Translations under genes and position numbers: made by a program | The notes under the pieces: model-generated | Seen by the model: only the letters and a program-made list of their open reading frames with translations | What the model was told of the DNA's origin: nothing | Database searches by the model: none | Shown: one piece after another, positions 1 through 7,337 of the stretch | Position numbering within the stretch: the first letter of the stretch is position 1 | Layout: every line of letters begins with the position of its first letter | Assembly (NCBI GenBank): GCA_964467785.1 | Contig: CAYXVB010000011.1 | Span: 1-38,885 of the forward strand | Source: CAYXVB01 sp964467785 | GTDB taxonomy: Bacteria; Bdellovibrionota; UBA1018 | Direction: 5' to 3' | DNA length: 38,885 nucleotides

Positions 1-2
1 AG

Positions 3-362
3 AAGGAATGCAAGTGGGAAGAGATCAAGCCCCAGGTTGATCATGTGATCTTCCCGGACAAGAAGCGGATCATCTTGTTGGCCAAAGGTCGCCTCGTCAA
101 CCTCGGTTGCGGTACCGGTCATCCGAGCTATGTGATGTCCTCGTCGTTCGCCAATCAGACGATCGCACAGATCGAGCTGTTCACGCAGACCACTCAGTAC
201 CCGGTCGGCGTGTACACGCTGCCCAAGCATCTCGATGAGAAAGTCGCGCGGCTCCAGCTCAAGAAGCTCAACGCGCAGCTCACCCAGCTCACGCCCGAGC
301 AGGCCAAGTACATCGGCGTCTCGATGGAAGGCCCGTACAAGGCTGACCATTACCGCTACTGA
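3..362 (+). CDS. ahcY: Adenosylhomocysteinase, C-terminal part (5' end outside window)
   Basis: S-adenosylhomocysteine hydrolase splits SAH to adenosine and homocysteine in the cytoplasm, using tightly bound NAD, and so keeps SAM-dependent methylation running. Only about 120 C-terminal residues are present; the frame is open back to base 3. The family's C-terminal signatures are clear: WEEIKPQVDH, RIILLAKGRLVNLGC, the GHPSYVMSSSFANQ stretch, then the NAD-contacting tail that ends in DHYRY. A strong hairpin terminator follows 26 bases after the stop, so this is the last gene of its transcript. It looks ordinary and intact as far as it can be seen. Because the locus downstream holds several SAM-consuming radical enzymes its position is suggestive, but radical SAM chemistry makes 5'-deoxyadenosine rather than SAH, so I draw no functional link. 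Confidence 0.97.
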   Translation, partial: KECKWEEIKPQVDHVIFPDKKRIILLAKGRLVNLGCGTGHPSYVMSSSFANQTIAQIELFTQTTQYPVGVYTLPKHLDEKVARLQLKKLNAQLTQLTPEQAKYIGVSMEGPYKADHYRY

Positions 363-387
363 GTTCGCGGCGGAGTCCGATCATTGA

Positions 388-423
388 GAAAGCCCCGGGT
401 CTTGAGTGGCCCGGGGCTTTTTC
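388..423 (+). terminator. Rho-independent terminator after ahcY
   Basis: GAAAGCCCCGGG (388-399) pairs with CCCGGGGCTTT (410-420) around a 10-base loop and runs into five to six T residues. On the minus strand the same hairpin is followed by a shorter T tract, so it probably also ends transcription of the converging secreted-protein gene, whose stop is at 440. Confidence 0.9.
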
Positions 424-439
424 TATTGGGGTCCTGAAG

Positions 440-1936
440 TCAACGAGTGCCGATGACTTCGAGTCCGAGATACGGGCGCCGTGGACGCAGCTCCGGCTTG
501 AGCACCCGATCCTCGAATTTGAACTCTGGCGCCCGGAACGAAAACGTTCCTTTTTCCTCCGCGGCGAATTGGAGCAGCGCGCTGACCTCTTGCGAAAGCT
601 GCGCTAGGTTAGTCCGGCTTGATCGACGAGGATAGCCATCTTGCCACCGCCCATCGATCTGGACGTTGTCGAGTCCCGCGACTCCGAACTCCACCCGATC
701 CTCAAGCTGTCGGTAATCGACCTTGGGCGCTACGTCGATGAGGAAGGAGAAGTAGTCTTTCCACTCGCCTCGCTCGAGCACCTGAAGCTTGAGATCGATC
801 CTCGGAACGTGCACCAGGATTTCGCCCTGTTCGGTCACCTCGACCGATGGGGGTGAGTCCATGCGGTAAGCGGCTTTCAGATTTTCGTTGTCTAGTTGGA
901 GAGTTTGAAGATCCTCAAGGTAGGGAGCGAGGTTTTCGCGCGTAAACAGGCCCTGGAGTTCGGGTTTATCTTCGAGCCGAATTTCCTGGTAATCGAACTG
1001 CCTTGGAAAGGCCTCGGCGAGCTTGAGATTGATCAGGCGCGTGTTCAAACCTACCCAGGCAAAACGGGTTGGATCGAGATTGAGATTGGGAGTGGGGCCT
1101 TCGGGCGGAATATCCGAAGCAACGGCGTCGGAAACTTCAACCTTCGCGCCGAGTTCGAGAAACAGGGTATTGGCAGAGATCCCGATTCCGGAAAGCTTGA
1201 CCTCGCCGATGGAGCCGGGCCGGGAGTGTCCGGGGGGCTTGGCCGTTTCGAGGAGACGGTCATTGAGCTTGTTTTGGATTTTTGGCGCAAGTTCCGCAAG
1301 CTGTTTGCGAACCTGCTCCTCCAGCTTGGGCCGCATTTTGGTGAGCTGGCGCTCAATCGCGTTTTTGATGACGCCACTGAGGAGACCGCCGGAACAGCTT
1401 TCGGGACGCTCGGCATGGTATTCCGATTCCGGAATGACAAACTGGATGGACTCGTTGGTGAGTTGGAGTCGGTCGTCCGCCACTGCGGGCAGGAGGGCTA
1501 TCGCTCCGGCGACTTGGGAACCGGTGGCGATGTTGACGTTGATGTTCCTGCAGGTGGTACGAAGCAGCTTGTACCTAACCTGGAGCTCGTCGACATGGAG
1601 ATTGACGTCTCCGATCGAAAAATCGACGTTCAGCGTATTGCCGCGAGGGGCGACCTGAAAGCTTCGAACGTTGATGATGTAGGAAATGCCGCTAGCGCGG
1701 ACTTTGGCACCGCCGCTCTCATCTTCGACGTCATCCATTCGAACCCGTTCGGACTGGGATAACTCCTTTTTTCGCACTTCACTTGATAGCGCTTCGAAGA
1801 AGTCGATCCCTAGCTCGATACGGAGGGCGTCTTTTACTTCGATCTTTGCCGCATGGGCCGCGGATGTGCCGATCCCGGATAATATTCCACAAGAAATTAG
1901 GACGAATGCGCGAAAGCAAGAGCTTGCAGCTGTCAT
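440..1936 (-). CDS. Secreted/periplasmic protein of unknown function (498 aa)
   Basis: I do not recognise the family. The chosen start is the ATG at 1936, because it is followed at once by a Sec signal peptide (MTAASSCFRAFVLISCG, then an AHA-A cleavage region) and preceded by a GGGGGAAACC ribosome-binding stretch. The reading frame stays open 55 codons further upstream, but that part is not signal-like. The mature protein alternates charged and hydrophobic residues as in amphipathic beta strands (residues ~90-190). A helical charged segment follows (~200-250, repeated KxLxEQVRKQL-type heptads), then a second beta-rich half. This resembles lipid-binding TULIP-like or AsmA-like periplasmic proteins in style only; that is a guess. 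A long open frame antisense to it reflects codon bias and is not a gene. The gene converges on ahcY. Confidence 0.85.
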   Translation of the reverse strand: MTAASSCFRAFVLISCGILSGIGTSAAHAAKIEVKDALRIELGIDFFEALSSEVRKKELSQSERVRMDDVEDESGGAKVRASGISYIINVRSFQVAPRGNTLNVDFSIGDVNLHVDELQVRYKLLRTTCRNINVNIATGSQVAGAIALLPAVADDRLQLTNESIQFVIPESEYHAERPESCSGGLLSGVIKNAIERQLTKMRPKLEEQVRKQLAELAPKIQNKLNDRLLETAKPPGHSRPGSIGEVKLSGIGISANTLFLELGAKVEVSDAVASDIPPEGPTPNLNLDPTRFAWVGLNTRLINLKLAEAFPRQFDYQEIRLEDKPELQGLFTRENLAPYLEDLQTLQLDNENLKAAYRMDSPPSVEVTEQGEILVHVPRIDLKLQVLERGEWKDYFSFLIDVAPKVDYRQLEDRVEFGVAGLDNVQIDGRWQDGYPRRSSRTNLAQLSQEVSALLQFAAEEKGTFSFRAPEFKFEDRVLKPELRPRRPYLGLEVIGTR

Positions 1937-2154
1937 GGTTTCCCCCTGAGTGGAGCTATACACGCAACGAGCAAGCGTTGCCAACGACTCTGCAGCGGCG
2001 ACGAAGTTTGTCCCTTGAGTTCTTTGCTCAGGATCAAGATGTCTCTGTTTTTTGCTGAAACGGCTCGATCCGGTGTCAGAACGGCGCGAAAAACGCGGCA
2101 CGTCGGTTGCAGCGCGCCCACAGCAAAACTGAGCCTCAAGAAAGGAACGCTCTC

Positions 2155-2562
2155 ATGTCTCATTTCAAGTATCTCAATTCCTGTTTTGTGTTTTGCGCTC
2201 TCGCGCTTTCGTCCTCCGCCTTGGCGAGTGACCTGTCATTGTATATGCAGCCTTCGAAGAAGGGCGCGGTGATGCGGGTCGAGACTCGGAATGCGTCCAC
2301 AGTCGGCACATTGTATGAGCTGAACGTACGACGTGAAGGCTGCGATGACACGCCGCCAGCCTCCGAGGACTGGCATTGCGAGGAAAGCGTCGAAGGCAAG
2401 AGCAACGACATGGATGTATGGGGCTGTCGGGATCAGAAAAATAGTTGGGTATGCTACGAAACCATCAAGGAGACCTGCATCGAGCGCATCTCAGGCCGCG
2501 AGATGAGCCGTTCCCGCAAGGAGAAAACCGCTAGCTGCGTGGAGTTGAGTACCTGTTTCTGA
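2155..2562 (+). CDS. Small Cys-rich secreted protein (135 aa)
   Basis: The product is unrecognised. The start at 2155 is preferred over codons further upstream because AAAGGAAC lies 8-14 bases before it and the N-terminus then reads as a signal peptide (MSHFKYLNSCFVFCALALSS, cleavage near ALA-SD). The mature part is about 110 residues with at least eight cysteines, including pairs around WHCEES, WGCRD, WVCYE and a C-terminal STCF. This suggests a disulphide-bonded extracytoplasmic domain. It is divergent from the secreted protein at 440-1936 and separated from it by about 218 bases that hold no clear promoter. A weak hairpin (ACTCTC/GAGAGT, 2579-2605) lies just after the stop. Confidence 0.8.
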   Translation: MSHFKYLNSCFVFCALALSSSALASDLSLYMQPSKKGAVMRVETRNASTVGTLYELNVRREGCDDTPPASEDWHCEESVEGKSNDMDVWGCRDQKNSWVCYETIKETCIERISGREMSRSRKEKTASCVELSTCF

Positions 2563-2860
2563 AGGCGATTCAATTCAAACTCTCTGGCTAGCTTCGTCGG
2601 AGAGTCTGAAGTGTTTTTACAATAAATGGACACAGCGTCACTGAAAGCCAAATTCCGTCCGACCCAAACTGGCGACTCTTGTCTCATCATCGACAGGAAC
2701 ATCAGACAGCTCAACCCATCCGGCGCCGCGCTCAGGATCGACACGCGCGACGCAGACACAGGCGCGGGTTGAAACCACGAGATCAGCTTTGTGAACTGAG
2801 TGCGCACGCGCCTCCCTGGCTTGCCAGGGGTATGCGGCTCAGGCATAGTGAATACACCGC
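2563..2860. other. Intergenic stretch before the biosynthetic block
   Basis: 298 bases without a convincing gene. It holds a weak 6-bp hairpin at 2579-2605, probably the end of the small secreted gene, and the inverted repeat and promoter-like elements listed separately next to 2861. Frames that cross it have no start with a ribosome-binding site and no recognisable protein sequence. Confidence 0.6.
2814..2829. promoter_or_regulatory. Perfect inverted repeat, operator-like, upstream of the acyl block
   Basis: CCCTGGC-TT-GCCAGGG is a perfect 7+7 bp palindrome. It overlaps TTGCCA (2821-2826), which could be a -35 box with a 17-base spacer to CATAGT (2844-2849). The first gene of the block begins at 2861. 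The 2-base centre argues for a dimeric repressor site rather than an RNA hairpin. The regulator is not visible in the window. Confidence 0.4.
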
Positions 2861-4219
2861 ATGCCGATCGAACTGGAGTCACTGGGAGACGTCGTTGACC
2901 CTTCAACCGGGCAGATTATCGCCGGGCGGGAGCTCCGCGCTCGGATTTTTCGTCGTCGCGATGAATATCATGCGGCCGGAGTGCGTCCGGGTGACCGGGT
3001 TCTCATCAAGCATGGAAATAGTCCCCGATTCCTGGTCGATCTTCTGGGGCTTTGGTCCGCGGAAGGCTGCGCCGCGCCCGTTGATCCGAGCTTGCCAGCG
3101 CCGGAACTCGAATCGGTGCTCCGCGAGACCGGCTGCTCCTTTGTCTCGTCCGGTGATGCGATCACCGCGTTGGCGCGTTCCGACGTCCGCGTTGATGAAG
3201 CCCGTCTGCTGCTCATGACATCGGGCACCTCCGGGCGCCCCAAGGCCATCTTGCATTCACTCGACGGGCTGCAGAGCCGCTTCCGGGCTTGGGGCTCCCG
3301 CATGAAGGCCGAAGAGCTGGTCGGGACTCTCTGTTTTTTGCCGACCCACTTTGGTCACGGACTTCTCGCCAACTGCCTTTTTCCGCTCCTGCAGGGGGCC
3401 AGGCTGCACATTGTCCCACCTTTCGATTTCAACACGCTGGCCGCGCTCGACTCTTATGTGGATGCGCATGGGATCACGTTCATGAGCTCGGTCCCCTCGG
3501 CCTGGAACCTGATCACGCGCTTTGCGGAGCAGCCGCGAAAGGGTTCGCTGAAAAGGATTCACTGCGCCTCGGCGCCGTTGCCGGATGCACTTTGGACCGC
3601 GATCGAACAGTGGGGCCAAGGAGCAGCGGTTATCAATTGCTACGGCCTGACCGAAGTCGCCAGCTGGATCGCGAGCACGGAAGGCTGCGCGCGCGCGATG
3701 GAAAGCGGTTGCGTGGGCCGGTCCTGGGGGGCGGAATTCGAAATTCGAGGTGGCGAAGTCTGGGTCAAAGCGGAGTCGCTGATGCTCGAGTATTTGGGAC
3801 GCCCGGAGCTGACCTCGCAGATGGTCAGGGATGGATGGTTCAACACCGGGGATCTGGGAAGGATCGATGCGGAAGGGCGCATCTTCCTGACTGGAAGGAC
3901 CGGTACCCTAATCAACAAGGCGGGCATGAAAATTTCCCCCGAAGAAGTCGAGCGAACTCTGAGGGAGCATCCCGTGGTCGCGGAGATCTGCGTACTTGGG
4001 TTGCCGGATCCGCTTTCTGGCGAAACGGTCGGAGCCGCCGTGGTGTTCCACTTGGGAGCTGAGGCGCCCGCTTTCGAGGATCTCGAAGCCTGGTGCCGTG
4101 AGCGGCTGACATCGTTCAAGGTGCCGTCCCGTTGGTTTGGGTTGGCTTCGCTGCCCAAGACTGCCAATGGCAAAGTGGACCGACGTTCGCTCGCGGAACT
4201 CTTCGGGGCGAAAGGTTGA
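2861..4219 (+). CDS. ANL-superfamily adenylate-forming enzyme (acyl/aminoacyl-ACP ligase type)
   Basis: This protein is expected to activate a carboxylic acid with ATP and pass it to a carrier thiol. The P-loop reads MTSGTSGRPKAI (residues 119-130), the substrate-pocket motif YGLTEVAS starts at Y261, the hinge/ATP motif GDLGRID is around D331, and the catalytic lysine of the C-terminal lid is K438 in KTANGKVDR. At 452 residues it is short for the superfamily (usually 500-550), with a reduced N-terminal region, like DltA or small ACP-loading ligases. It is followed two bases later by a carrier protein, then an MBOAT and an SGNH protein, so it most likely loads that carrier. Substrate cannot be read from the sequence: amino acid, short-chain or aryl acid are all possible. 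Start ATG at 2861; no clear Shine-Dalgarno. Confidence 0.92.
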   Translation: MPIELESLGDVVDPSTGQIIAGRELRARIFRRRDEYHAAGVRPGDRVLIKHGNSPRFLVDLLGLWSAEGCAAPVDPSLPAPELESVLRETGCSFVSSGDAITALARSDVRVDEARLLLMTSGTSGRPKAILHSLDGLQSRFRAWGSRMKAEELVGTLCFLPTHFGHGLLANCLFPLLQGARLHIVPPFDFNTLAALDSYVDAHGITFMSSVPSAWNLITRFAEQPRKGSLKRIHCASAPLPDALWTAIEQWGQGAAVINCYGLTEVASWIASTEGCARAMESGCVGRSWGAEFEIRGGEVWVKAESLMLEYLGRPELTSQMVRDGWFNTGDLGRIDAEGRIFLTGRTGTLINKAGMKISPEEVERTLREHPVVAEICVLGLPDPLSGETVGAAVVFHLGAEAPAFEDLEAWCRERLTSFKVPSRWFGLASLPKTANGKVDRRSLAELFGAKG

Positions 4220-4220
4220 T

Positions 4221-4481
4221 ATGGACTGGGAAGCCGAACTGCAGCGGATCTTCCGCGGGGTGATGAACTTGGACGGAAATCGTCCGATTGGCGGGATCGC
4301 GCGCGGGGATTTTCCCGCATGGGACTCGCTTCGGCATGCCGAGCTGATTCTCAAGATCCAGGATCGTTTCGAGCTCAAGTTCAGGGGCGCGGAAATCATC
4401 CCGGTCGATTCCTACGCAAAGCTCCGGAGCTTGGTCGCGGCTAAGATGGCGGTCCAGGGCCGTGATCCAGGAGCCTCCTGA
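4221..4481 (+). CDS. Acyl carrier protein (86 aa)
   Basis: This is a phosphopantetheine-bearing carrier that would hold the acyl group made by the upstream ligase and present it to the membrane acyltransferase downstream. The carrier helix-2 motif is AWDSLRHAEL with S36 as the 4'-phosphopantetheine site. A leucine-rich helix follows (ILKIQDRFELKF), then the acidic end expected of the fold. The start at 4221 lies one base after the ligase stop, and the stop overlaps the next start (TGATG at 4479-4483), so translation is tightly coupled. In the Dlt pathway the equivalent is DltC. No phosphopantetheinyl transferase is encoded in this window. Confidence 0.9.
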   Translation: MDWEAELQRIFRGVMNLDGNRPIGGIARGDFPAWDSLRHAELILKIQDRFELKFRGAEIIPVDSYAKLRSLVAAKMAVQGRDPGAS

Positions 4482-5851
4482 TGTCGGTGAATTCGCCTTA
4501 TTTCTGGCTCGCGTTCGCGCCGTTCCTGCTGCTCTATCGGCGTTTTGCCACGGAGCCGGCGCGCGGTAGCCATCTTTGGATCCTCGGCTTCAGTGCCGCG
4601 TTTCTTTGTCTCCGCAGTCCTTGGACGCTGGTCGCGATCACGCTGCTGGGCGCGGCCGTCTTTTACGGGGCGTTGCACATCGAATCCCTTCAGCCGGGCT
4701 CCGCGGTCCGGCGGCGATGGGCGGGCGGCCTGATCCTGCTTTGTCTTGCGGTCCTGGTCGGCAGCCGATTGCCCTCCGTCTGGAACGTAATGGGCGCGTC
4801 CTTTTTCGTGTTCCAGCTCATCGCTTACGTGGCCGATGTCGCGTCCGGTGCGAATCGCGCGGAGGGCGACTTTGGAAGCTATCTCTCCTCGATCGGGTGT
4901 TTTGCGTACCTCACCGCGGGACCGATCGTCCGGCTTCCCCAGCTTTTGCCGCAGCTTCGCGGTCCTGAAGTCGTCGATTACAGCGGTTCCGCCGAAGCGG
5001 TTTTCCGTATCGTCAATGGGCTGGCCAAGAAGACTGCGGCCGATCTGCTCACCTATCCGGTGAACGACTATTTCGCCCAGCTCGGAACCCAAGGGGCGCA
5101 GGGCTCCCTCGAGGCCTGGACCGCATTGCTCGCGCTGGGCGCCCAGTATTACGCCGACTTTTCGGGATACAGCGACATTGCGCTCGGGATCGGGGCATTG
5201 CTCGGCCTGCGGCTCCCTGAAAACTTCCGAACTCCCTATTTCGCCGCCTCCGTGCTTGAGCACTGGAAGCGCTCGCATATCTCGCTCAGTTATTGGGCGC
5301 ACGATTATCTCTTCATCCCGCTTTGCCTGGGCAATTGGGGTCGAGGCCTTGGGATCCGGATTTCCGCTCCGTTGAAAATGGCCGCCGCGCTGACCGTGAC
5401 TTTGGTGTTCATCGGTCTGTGGCATGGGTTTGGGCCGAATTTCTTTGCTTGGGGGATCTTCAACGCCGCCTTGATCTTGCTGGCTCACCAGCTTCGGCGA
5501 TTCGCGTGGCCGGGTTGGTCCGCGAGCAGAGTCCTCAAAGTCGCGGTGACTTTCTACCTGATACTCCTCGGGCGGGTATTCCTGCGTACCTCCGGGCTGG
5601 ACGAAGTCTGGCTGACCTGGAAGGACCTGCACTCCTTCGCGTCGGGAGCTTCCAGGCGTCCGGATGCTCCGCTGGTTCTCGGTCTGGTCGTGGTTGCCCT
5701 GATCGTTCCCCACTTGCTCGATCAGCTGTATCTTTCGCGCAAAGAATTGTTTCGCGGGCGATGGTTGGGCTGGGCGGTCGCGCTGCTATTGCTGACCTTC
5801 GCGATGGTCTTCAATACGCCGGGCAGGGCGTTTCTTTATGAGGGGTTCTGA
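4481..5851 (+). CDS. MBOAT-family membrane O-acyltransferase (AlgI/DltB-like)
   Basis: This multi-pass inner-membrane protein of 456 aa is expected to take an acyl group from the cytoplasmic carrier and move it to an acceptor at the periplasmic face. The hallmark region is present: HWKRSHISLSYWAHDYLFIPL-type sequence around H266, then the invariant histidine H315 in GLWHGFG. Around a dozen hydrophobic segments span the length. AlgI/DltB-like proteins normally work with an SGNH partner, and one follows directly with an overlapping TGATG. Length is typical (about 400-500 aa). The acyl group could be acetyl, D-alanyl or longer; the upstream ligase-ACP pair favours something activated by adenylation rather than acetyl-CoA. 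Confidence 0.95.
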   Translation: MSVNSPYFWLAFAPFLLLYRRFATEPARGSHLWILGFSAAFLCLRSPWTLVAITLLGAAVFYGALHIESLQPGSAVRRRWAGGLILLCLAVLVGSRLPSVWNVMGASFFVFQLIAYVADVASGANRAEGDFGSYLSSIGCFAYLTAGPIVRLPQLLPQLRGPEVVDYSGSAEAVFRIVNGLAKKTAADLLTYPVNDYFAQLGTQGAQGSLEAWTALLALGAQYYADFSGYSDIALGIGALLGLRLPENFRTPYFAASVLEHWKRSHISLSYWAHDYLFIPLCLGNWGRGLGIRISAPLKMAAALTVTLVFIGLWHGFGPNFFAWGIFNAALILLAHQLRRFAWPGWSASRVLKVAVTFYLILLGRVFLRTSGLDEVWLTWKDLHSFASGASRRPDAPLVLGLVVVALIVPHLLDQLYLSRKELFRGRWLGWAVALLLLTFAMVFNTPGRAFLYEGF

Positions 5852-7041
5852 TGGCCGGCACAGGTAGGATCTTTGTCCATTCCCTCCTGCTCGTGGCCGG
5901 GGCGATCGCGCTGACTTCCGTTTGTTTTCATGCGGCGGAAAGCGTGGCGCCCCGAAGCGGTCGCTGGTTGCGCCACCGAGTTCTGCAGGCGATGGAATAC
6001 ATGGATCACCTGCCGGGCGCCGGGGATGCCAAGACGATCGTGATCGCTGGATCGTCTGATGTCGAAGTGGGCGTCGATCCCGTCTTGGTCGACGAGGAAT
6101 TTCAGCGCCTCGGTTTAAAGACCAGGACGATCAACTTGGGATTCAGGAACACTCCCCCGGTCGTGCTGAAGTTCCTGGCGCGCCGGCTGGAAGAGTCGCT
6201 CGAGCGCCAGGGCGCCCGGCTGGACCTAGTGGCAGTGAAGTTGACGCCCCTCCATATGACCCGAAGGCACGCGGAGGAGATTTCTTTTCCAGGCTCGTCG
6301 TCGCGATTCAGCGACGCGGCGGCCGCTCTCCATACTCCGCGTATGATCGCCCGAGACGCATTTTCCGATCCGCTTCGGGCGTTTTTTATTTGGATGAGCC
6401 GCACGTTCTACTCCTGCATCTCACCCACTTTTGTCGCCAATTATCTTTGGGAGTTTTTGACAAACCAGCTTCGGCTATGGCCTGACATGAAGCCTTCCGA
6501 ACGCGCGGTTTACGGTTTTTTTTACTCGCTCTGGTATGGCTCCGAGCTCAATCCGGAACCCGCGTGGGATGCGGCAAGGCGCGGGGACTTCCAGTTTGGT
6601 CAGCCTGGAACTTCCGCCCGCTTGCGGGACGCCATCCGGGTTCTCGAAGACGAGGAAGTGATCCGTGACCTCGTCAAGGTGCAGGAGAAATACTACGGCG
6701 CTCTGACTCTTGAGTTCGATCCCACGGCCATCGCGGAGCTGGTGGAGGCGCTGAACGGATTCAAAAGATCGGCCCGGAAAGTCGTATTGATCTATTTTCC
6801 GGATTCTCCCGCTCTCGGGCGCTCGGCGGACGCGGTCCGACGGCTGAATGAAGCGATTGCCCGAGTCGGTCGGGAGGCTAACGTACCCGTTATCGATCTT
6901 TCTCGTGAACTCTCTGGTCGAACCATTCTCGGCGAGGGAGATTATATTGACCGATTTCATCTGAATTCTAAGGGGCGGACCAAGCTAGCACGGCAGTTGG
7001 CAGATGGGCTTGTGGGCAAGTTTTTATTTAATTTCAAATAG
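5851..7041 (+). CDS. SGNH-hydrolase-like membrane-anchored protein (DltD/AlgJ-type partner)
   Basis: The N-terminal hydrophobic segment (residues ~8-28) should anchor the protein with its catalytic domain in the periplasm. Block I reads IAGSSDVEVG with S69 as candidate nucleophile, and block V reads DRFHLNSKG with D367 and H370 as the Asp-His pair, so the catalytic triad looks intact. Length is 396 aa, as in DltD. Partner SGNH proteins take the acyl group from the MBOAT system and put it on a polymer or glycan hydroxyl, or act as esterases. The start overlaps the MBOAT stop (TGATG), so ligase, ACP, MBOAT and SGNH form one tightly coupled unit. The acceptor is unknown. Confidence 0.85.
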   Translation: MAGTGRIFVHSLLLVAGAIALTSVCFHAAESVAPRSGRWLRHRVLQAMEYMDHLPGAGDAKTIVIAGSSDVEVGVDPVLVDEEFQRLGLKTRTINLGFRNTPPVVLKFLARRLEESLERQGARLDLVAVKLTPLHMTRRHAEEISFPGSSSRFSDAAAALHTPRMIARDAFSDPLRAFFIWMSRTFYSCISPTFVANYLWEFLTNQLRLWPDMKPSERAVYGFFYSLWYGSELNPEPAWDAARRGDFQFGQPGTSARLRDAIRVLEDEEVIRDLVKVQEKYYGALTLEFDPTAIAELVEALNGFKRSARKVVLIYFPDSPALGRSADAVRRLNEAIARVGREANVPVIDLSRELSGRTILGEGDYIDRFHLNSKGRTKLARQLADGLVGKFLFNFK

Positions 7042-7130
7042 TTATCATAACTTTACTTCCTGTATAGTCACATGCTATCCTGAGTAAGCAGGTTTAAATT
7101 TTAAAACTCATTCAGATTTCCGTTTGAACT
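7042..7130 (+). promoter_or_regulatory. AT-rich leader before the small peptide gene
   Basis: 89 bases that are far more AT-rich than the surroundings. They contain TATAGT (7063-7068), and TTACTT (7053-7058) lies 17 bases before TATCCT (7076-7081), either of which could serve as promoter elements. There is no terminator-like hairpin after the SGNH gene and no recognisable Shine-Dalgarno before the ATG at 7131. A separate promoter for the peptide gene is plausible, but the exact elements are uncertain. Confidence 0.35.
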
Positions 7131-7337
7131 ATGCCGAAAAAGAAAGCTGACAAAAGTAAACGGACGCTATCCCAGGGTAAGCAGCCGAAGAGCGACTCTT
7201 CCCGTAAGTCGGCAGATTCCGCGAAAGATTACGATTTCGGGGGCGTCCGGGAGTTGAGCAGCTCGGAAATTATGGGTTTGGTTTCGACTCTTTTTGCTTC
7301 AGGCGCGGCCCATGCTGGCGGTGCCTGCAAGTACTAG
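7131..7337 (+). CDS. Candidate RiPP precursor peptide (68 aa, C-terminal Tyr)
   Basis: The N-terminal half (residues 1-35) is very Lys/Ser-rich (MPKKKADKSKRTLSQGKQ), followed by a probable recognition segment (DYDFGGVRELSSSEIMGLVS) and a small-residue tail, TLFASGAAHAGGACKY. The composition fits a leader plus core and is unlike a folded enzyme. It sits beside a radical SAM enzyme, a PqqD-like protein and a SPASM enzyme, the usual maturation set for radical-SAM RiPPs. The only core cysteine is C66, followed by Lys and the terminal Tyr. Mycofactocin precursors also end in Tyr after Cys-Gly-Val. An alternative is a DltX-like acyl relay, since DltX also ends near a Tyr and belongs to Dlt loci, but this peptide lacks a convincing membrane helix. 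Its stop shares the palindrome CTAG with the stop of the convergent enzyme. Confidence 0.75.
   Translation: MPKKKADKSKRTLSQGKQPKSDSSRKSADSAKDYDFGGVRELSSSEIMGLVSTLFASGAAHAGGACKY

Noticed and set aside
896..1762. Long open frame (288 codons) antisense to the secreted-protein gene
   Set aside because: No ribosome-binding site and a low-complexity Gly/Glu/Asp-rich translation; the minus-strand frame has a signal peptide and normal protein composition.
4412..5713. 433-codon minus-strand frame opposite the MBOAT gene
   Set aside because: The translation is Gly/Arg/Glu/Gln-rich, typical of antisense to a GC-rich membrane gene, and MBOAT motifs are unmistakable on the plus strand.
2861..7041. Genuine dlt operon for D-alanylation of teichoic acid
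   Set aside because: The gene set is Dlt-like, but the organism looks Gram-negative and the ligase's substrate residues cannot be read for D-Ala, so only the mechanism is borrowed.
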